7,176 nucleotides of DNA from Candidatus Methylomirabilota bacterium (lineage in GTDB: Bacteria; Methylomirabilota; Methylomirabilia; Methylomirabilales; CSP1-5), in the NCBI GenBank assembly GCA_023249165.1, contig JAHFDE010000114.1, forward strand, positions 1-7,176, read 5' to 3'. The position numbers were made by a program, and so were the translations under genes. The notes below the pieces were generated by a model. It searched no databases. It was not told the origin of the DNA and saw only the letters and a program-made list of their open reading frames with translations. Below, in pieces: positions 4,933 through 7,176 of the stretch (the stretch's first letter is position 1; every line of letters begins with the position of its first letter).

Positions 4933-6834
4933 ACTGTGCGCAGAGGGCCGACAGCTGACCTCTCTCGAGCGGTGACGGAGCCGCTCGAGGTAGACGAGGA
5001 GGATGGAGATCGCGGCGGGCGTCACGCCGGAGATGCGGGACGCCTGTCCGACGGATGTCGGACGGATGGCCCTGAGCTTCTCCCGCACCTCGTTGGAGAG
5101 CCCGGGAATCGCGTCGTAATCCACATCCTCGGGAATCCGCTTCGCCTCGAGGCGCTTGAACCTTTCCACCTCCTGAAACTGCCGCTCGATGTACCCCTGG
5201 TACTTGAGCTGGACCTCGACCTGATACGTCACCTCAGGCTCCTCGGGTTCCATCCCTTCATCCATCAGGAGCAGGTCCGCAAAACGAACCTCCGGCCGTC
5301 GCAGGACCTGCGCCATCGGGGCCACCTCCTGGAGCGGGGCGGTCCCGAGACGGGAGAGCACCCCATTCACGCGCGGGGTCGGATGGAGCTTTCGCCTCGT
5401 GATCCGTTCCGTGACCTCCTGGATCTTCCGCCGCTTCTCCTCCAGGCGCTCGTACTGCTCCCGCGAAATCAGCCCGAGGCGGTAGCCGTGCTCCATCAGG
5501 CGCAGATCGGCGTTGTCCTCCCGTAACAGCAGGCGATATTCGGCCCGGGAGGTGAGCATGCGATACGGTTCGTTGGTACCGCGGGTCACCAGATCGTCCA
5601 CCAGGACTGCCATGTAGGCCTCGGAGCGGTCGGGGAGAAAGAGAGGAGCGCCCTGGATCTTGAGGGCGGCGTTCACCCCGGCCCAGAACCCTTGGGCCGC
5701 CGCCTCCTCGTAGCCGGAGGTCCCATTGATCTGCCCGGCGGTGTACAGCCCCTGCACCCGCTTGGTCTCCAGGGTGAGCTGGAGCTGATTGGGATACAAA
5801 AAGTCGTACTCGATGGCGTAGGCGGGCCGCAGAAATTCCGCGTGTTCCAGCCCGGGCACGGAGCGGACCAGCTCTGCCTGCACCTCAAAGGGCATGCTAT
5901 TGCCCAGGCCGCCCGGATAGAAGACCTCAGAGTCGCGTCCTTCGGGTTGCACGATCACCTGATGCCGCTCCTTGTCACAGAAGCGGACCACCTTGTCCTC
6001 CAGCGACGGGCAGTAGCGGGCCCCGGTCCCCTTGATGGCCCCACCGTAGAGCGCAGAGCGGTCTAGATTCTTGCGGACGATCTCGTGCGTCCTCGCCGTG
6101 GTATGGGTGATGTGACAAGGGACCTGAGAGACCTCGAGCCCCGTCGTGGCGTAGGAGAGGGGACGTGGCGGGACATCGCCCTCCTGGCGCTCCATCCGGT
6201 CAAGGTCGAGCGAATCCCGCTTGAGGCGGGGTGGGGTGCCGGTCTTGAATCTCCCCAGCGCAAAGCCAAGCTCCCGAAGGGAGTCGGACAGGGTGTGGCA
6301 TGGTCGCTCCCCCATCCGTCCGCCGGAGAAGTTGGTGAAGCCGATGTGGATGAGGCCCTTCATAAATGTCCCGGCCGTGATCAGGATGGCTTGGGCCCTG
6401 AGGAAGGTCCCCTCGTGGTCGACGAGCCCGACGACGCGCCCCCCTTCCACGACAAGGCGCTCTACCCTCCCCTGCCGAAGATCCAATCCCTGCTGTCCCT
6501 CCAGGACTCGCCGCATGACCAGATGGTACTCCCATTTGTCACACATGGCCCGAGAGGATCGGACCGCCGGGCCCTTGGAGGCATTCAGGATTCGAAATTG
6601 CATCCCACTCCGGTCCGTCACGCGGGCCATCTCGCCTCCCAGCGCATCCAGCTCCCGGACGAGCTGGCCTTTTGCGGTCCCACCGACTGAGGGGCTACAC
6701 GGCATGTGGGCGATGGTCTCGAGGTCCAACGTAATGAGGAGGGTCCGACAGCCCAGACGGGCGGAGGCCAACGCCGCCTCACAGCCAGCATGTCCCGCGC
6801 CAACGATGATAATGTCAAATTCCGTGCGAGACAT
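4825..6834 (-). CDS. mnmG: tRNA uridine-5-carboxymethylaminomethyl modification enzyme MnmG (GidA)
   Basis: MnmG works with MnmE to install the (carboxymethyl)aminomethyl group on wobble U34 of several tRNAs, using FAD, NADH and methylene-tetrahydrofolate. The N-terminal FAD-binding motif GAGHAGCEAALASARLG starts about residue 12. The two catalytic-cysteine contexts are present: MPCSPSVGGTAKGQL and GARYCPSLEDKVVRF. The GTFMKGLIHIG, FKTGTPPR and RAEYRLLLREDNAD blocks are also typical, as is the C-terminal ISGVTPAAISILLVYLERL. At 669 residues it is about 45 longer than usual. The last 46 residues, after LRHRS, are low-complexity and encoded by repeat DNA, ending in LTALSVSKG. ATG 6834-6832 is set by GAGGAG five bases upstream. 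It is the first gene of the leftward run and is divergent from the radical SAM gene. Confidence 0.97.
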   Translation of the reverse strand: MSRTEFDIIIVGAGHAGCEAALASARLGCRTLLITLDLETIAHMPCSPSVGGTAKGQLVRELDALGGEMARVTDRSGMQFRILNASKGPAVRSSRAMCDKWEYHLVMRRVLEGQQGLDLRQGRVERLVVEGGRVVGLVDHEGTFLRAQAILITAGTFMKGLIHIGFTNFSGGRMGERPCHTLSDSLRELGFALGRFKTGTPPRLKRDSLDLDRMERQEGDVPPRPLSYATTGLEVSQVPCHITHTTARTHEIVRKNLDRSALYGGAIKGTGARYCPSLEDKVVRFCDKERHQVIVQPEGRDSEVFYPGGLGNSMPFEVQAELVRSVPGLEHAEFLRPAYAIEYDFLYPNQLQLTLETKRVQGLYTAGQINGTSGYEEAAAQGFWAGVNAALKIQGAPLFLPDRSEAYMAVLVDDLVTRGTNEPYRMLTSRAEYRLLLREDNADLRLMEHGYRLGLISREQYERLEEKRRKIQEVTERITRRKLHPTPRVNGVLSRLGTAPLQEVAPMAQVLRRPEVRFADLLLMDEGMEPEEPEVTYQVEVQLKYQGYIERQFQEVERFKRLEAKRIPEDVDYDAIPGLSNEVREKLRAIRPTSVGQASRISGVTPAAISILLVYLERLRHRSREVSCRPSAHSAEDGSTMASTVSPSAVSSGPNCSAEPLTALSVSKG

Positions 6835-6878
6835 CGTGGCTCCTCGACAGCTGCCCGCCCGCCGTCCATCGGCGTGGC

Positions 6879-6984
6879 TAGAAAGCTGGAATGCTAGAAG
6901 GCTAGGATGCTAGAGGCAGGAGGTTTACGGGCGCTCTAACGTCCGAGCGTCCTAGCGTACCAGCATCCTAGCATCCAAGCAGCG
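6879..6984. repeat. Inverted pair of period-8 tandem repeats upstream of mnmG
   Basis: The left arm is TAGAAAGC, TGGAATGC, TAGAAGGC, TAGGATGC, TAGAGGCA (6879-6918). The right arm is TAACGTCC, GAGCGTCC, TAGCGTAC, CAGCATCC, TAGCATCC, AAGCAGCG (6937-6984), the complement orientation of the same octamer. The arms are separated by 18 bases. Same design and unit as 2912-3014. It occupies about half of the 222-bp region shared by the two divergent genes, where any mnmG promoter should lie. Confidence 0.8.
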
Positions 6985-7018
6985 CCCTGTGGAAGCACCC
7001 AGCCGATCGTGTCGCGTC

Positions 7019-7047
7019 TTGCCTCCAGACGTCCGTCGGAGTATTAT
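7019..7047 (+). promoter_or_regulatory. Sigma70-type promoter giving a probably leaderless mRNA
   Basis: TTGCCT (7019-7024) and TATTAT (7042-7047) are spaced by exactly 17 bases and match the consensus at four and five of six positions. Transcription would start about 7053-7055, two to four bases before the ATG at 7057. No Shine-Dalgarno site is visible before that ATG, which agrees with leaderless translation. Confidence 0.6.
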
Positions 7048-7056
7048 GCTGGCGCC

Positions 7057-7176
7057 ATGATATCAGCTTCACCAACGCAAACCAAGCGGTACGCCGACCT
7101 TCGCAGCTTCCTGCAGCGCCGATTCGGGTGCCGGGTCCACAAGATCACGCTGGATGCGCACTTCACCTGCCCGAAC
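7057..7176 (+). CDS. YhcC-like radical SAM protein, N-terminal 40 residues (partial at window edge)
   Basis: Only the first 40 codons are present and the frame runs off the window. The segment RYADLRSFLQRRFGCRVHKI followed by TLDAHFTCPN closely resembles the start of the YhcC/TIGR01212 radical SAM family, where an HKxxLxxxFxCPNRDG motif precedes the [4Fe-4S] cysteines. E. coli YhcC begins the same way. The cluster-binding CxxxxxCxxC motif would lie just beyond the window, so function cannot be confirmed here. The biochemical reaction of this family is not established as far as I know. ATG 7057 is chosen because it starts the homologous region. It is divergent from mnmG. Confidence 0.8.
   Translation, partial: MISASPTQTKRYADLRSFLQRRFGCRVHKITLDAHFTCPN

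Overview
The window looks like a GC-rich chromosomal segment from an uncultured or environmental bacterium. Evidence is the strong G/C bias at third codon positions, GTG starts, good Shine-Dalgarno sites, and short environmental-type intergenic repeats such as the one translated as ...LSVSKG. The repeats remind me of NC10/Rokubacteria-type or deltaproteobacterial genomes, but that placement is a guess. TGA is a normal stop codon here: the decarboxylase, Nudix and mnmG genes all end on it.

Layout: bases 1-338 hold no convincing protein gene. They do hold a nested-helix segment (about 99-274) that could be a structured RNA, then a possible extended -10 promoter. At 339-695 on the + strand lies the most interesting gene, a 118-residue ArsC/thioredoxin-fold protein. 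Its frame contains an in-frame TGA at codon 12, exactly where the first cysteine of a CxxC motif should be (U-P-T-C), followed by a bacterial SECIS-like hairpin. It is best read as a selenoprotein; a gene caller that treats TGA as stop would miss it.

Five genes run leftward on the - strand, listed here in transcription order. They are mnmG (tRNA wobble-uridine modification), a DRG/Obg-like GTPase with a TGS domain, a TenA thiaminase-II family protein, a Nudix hydrolase, and a thiamine-pyrophosphate-dependent 2-oxoacid decarboxylase-like enzyme. The last two overlap by 4 bases and must be cotranslated or coupled. TenA, Nudix and the TPP enzyme share a thiamine theme: salvage of the vitamin, possible clean-up of pyrophosphates, and a user of the cofactor. 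At the right edge, divergent from mnmG, begins a YhcC-like radical SAM gene. It has a good sigma70-type promoter so close to its ATG that the mRNA is probably leaderless.

Apart from the Nudix/decarboxylase overlap, every junction of the leftward gene run carries an inverted short-period repeat. There are period-8 arrays before mnmG and between tenA and the Nudix gene, and a period-7 array between the GTPase gene and tenA. A 94-bp MITE-like element flanked by a perfect 9-bp direct repeat lies at the end of mnmG. This last element appears to have inserted into the mnmG 3' end, replaced its stop codon and added a foreign tail to the protein.
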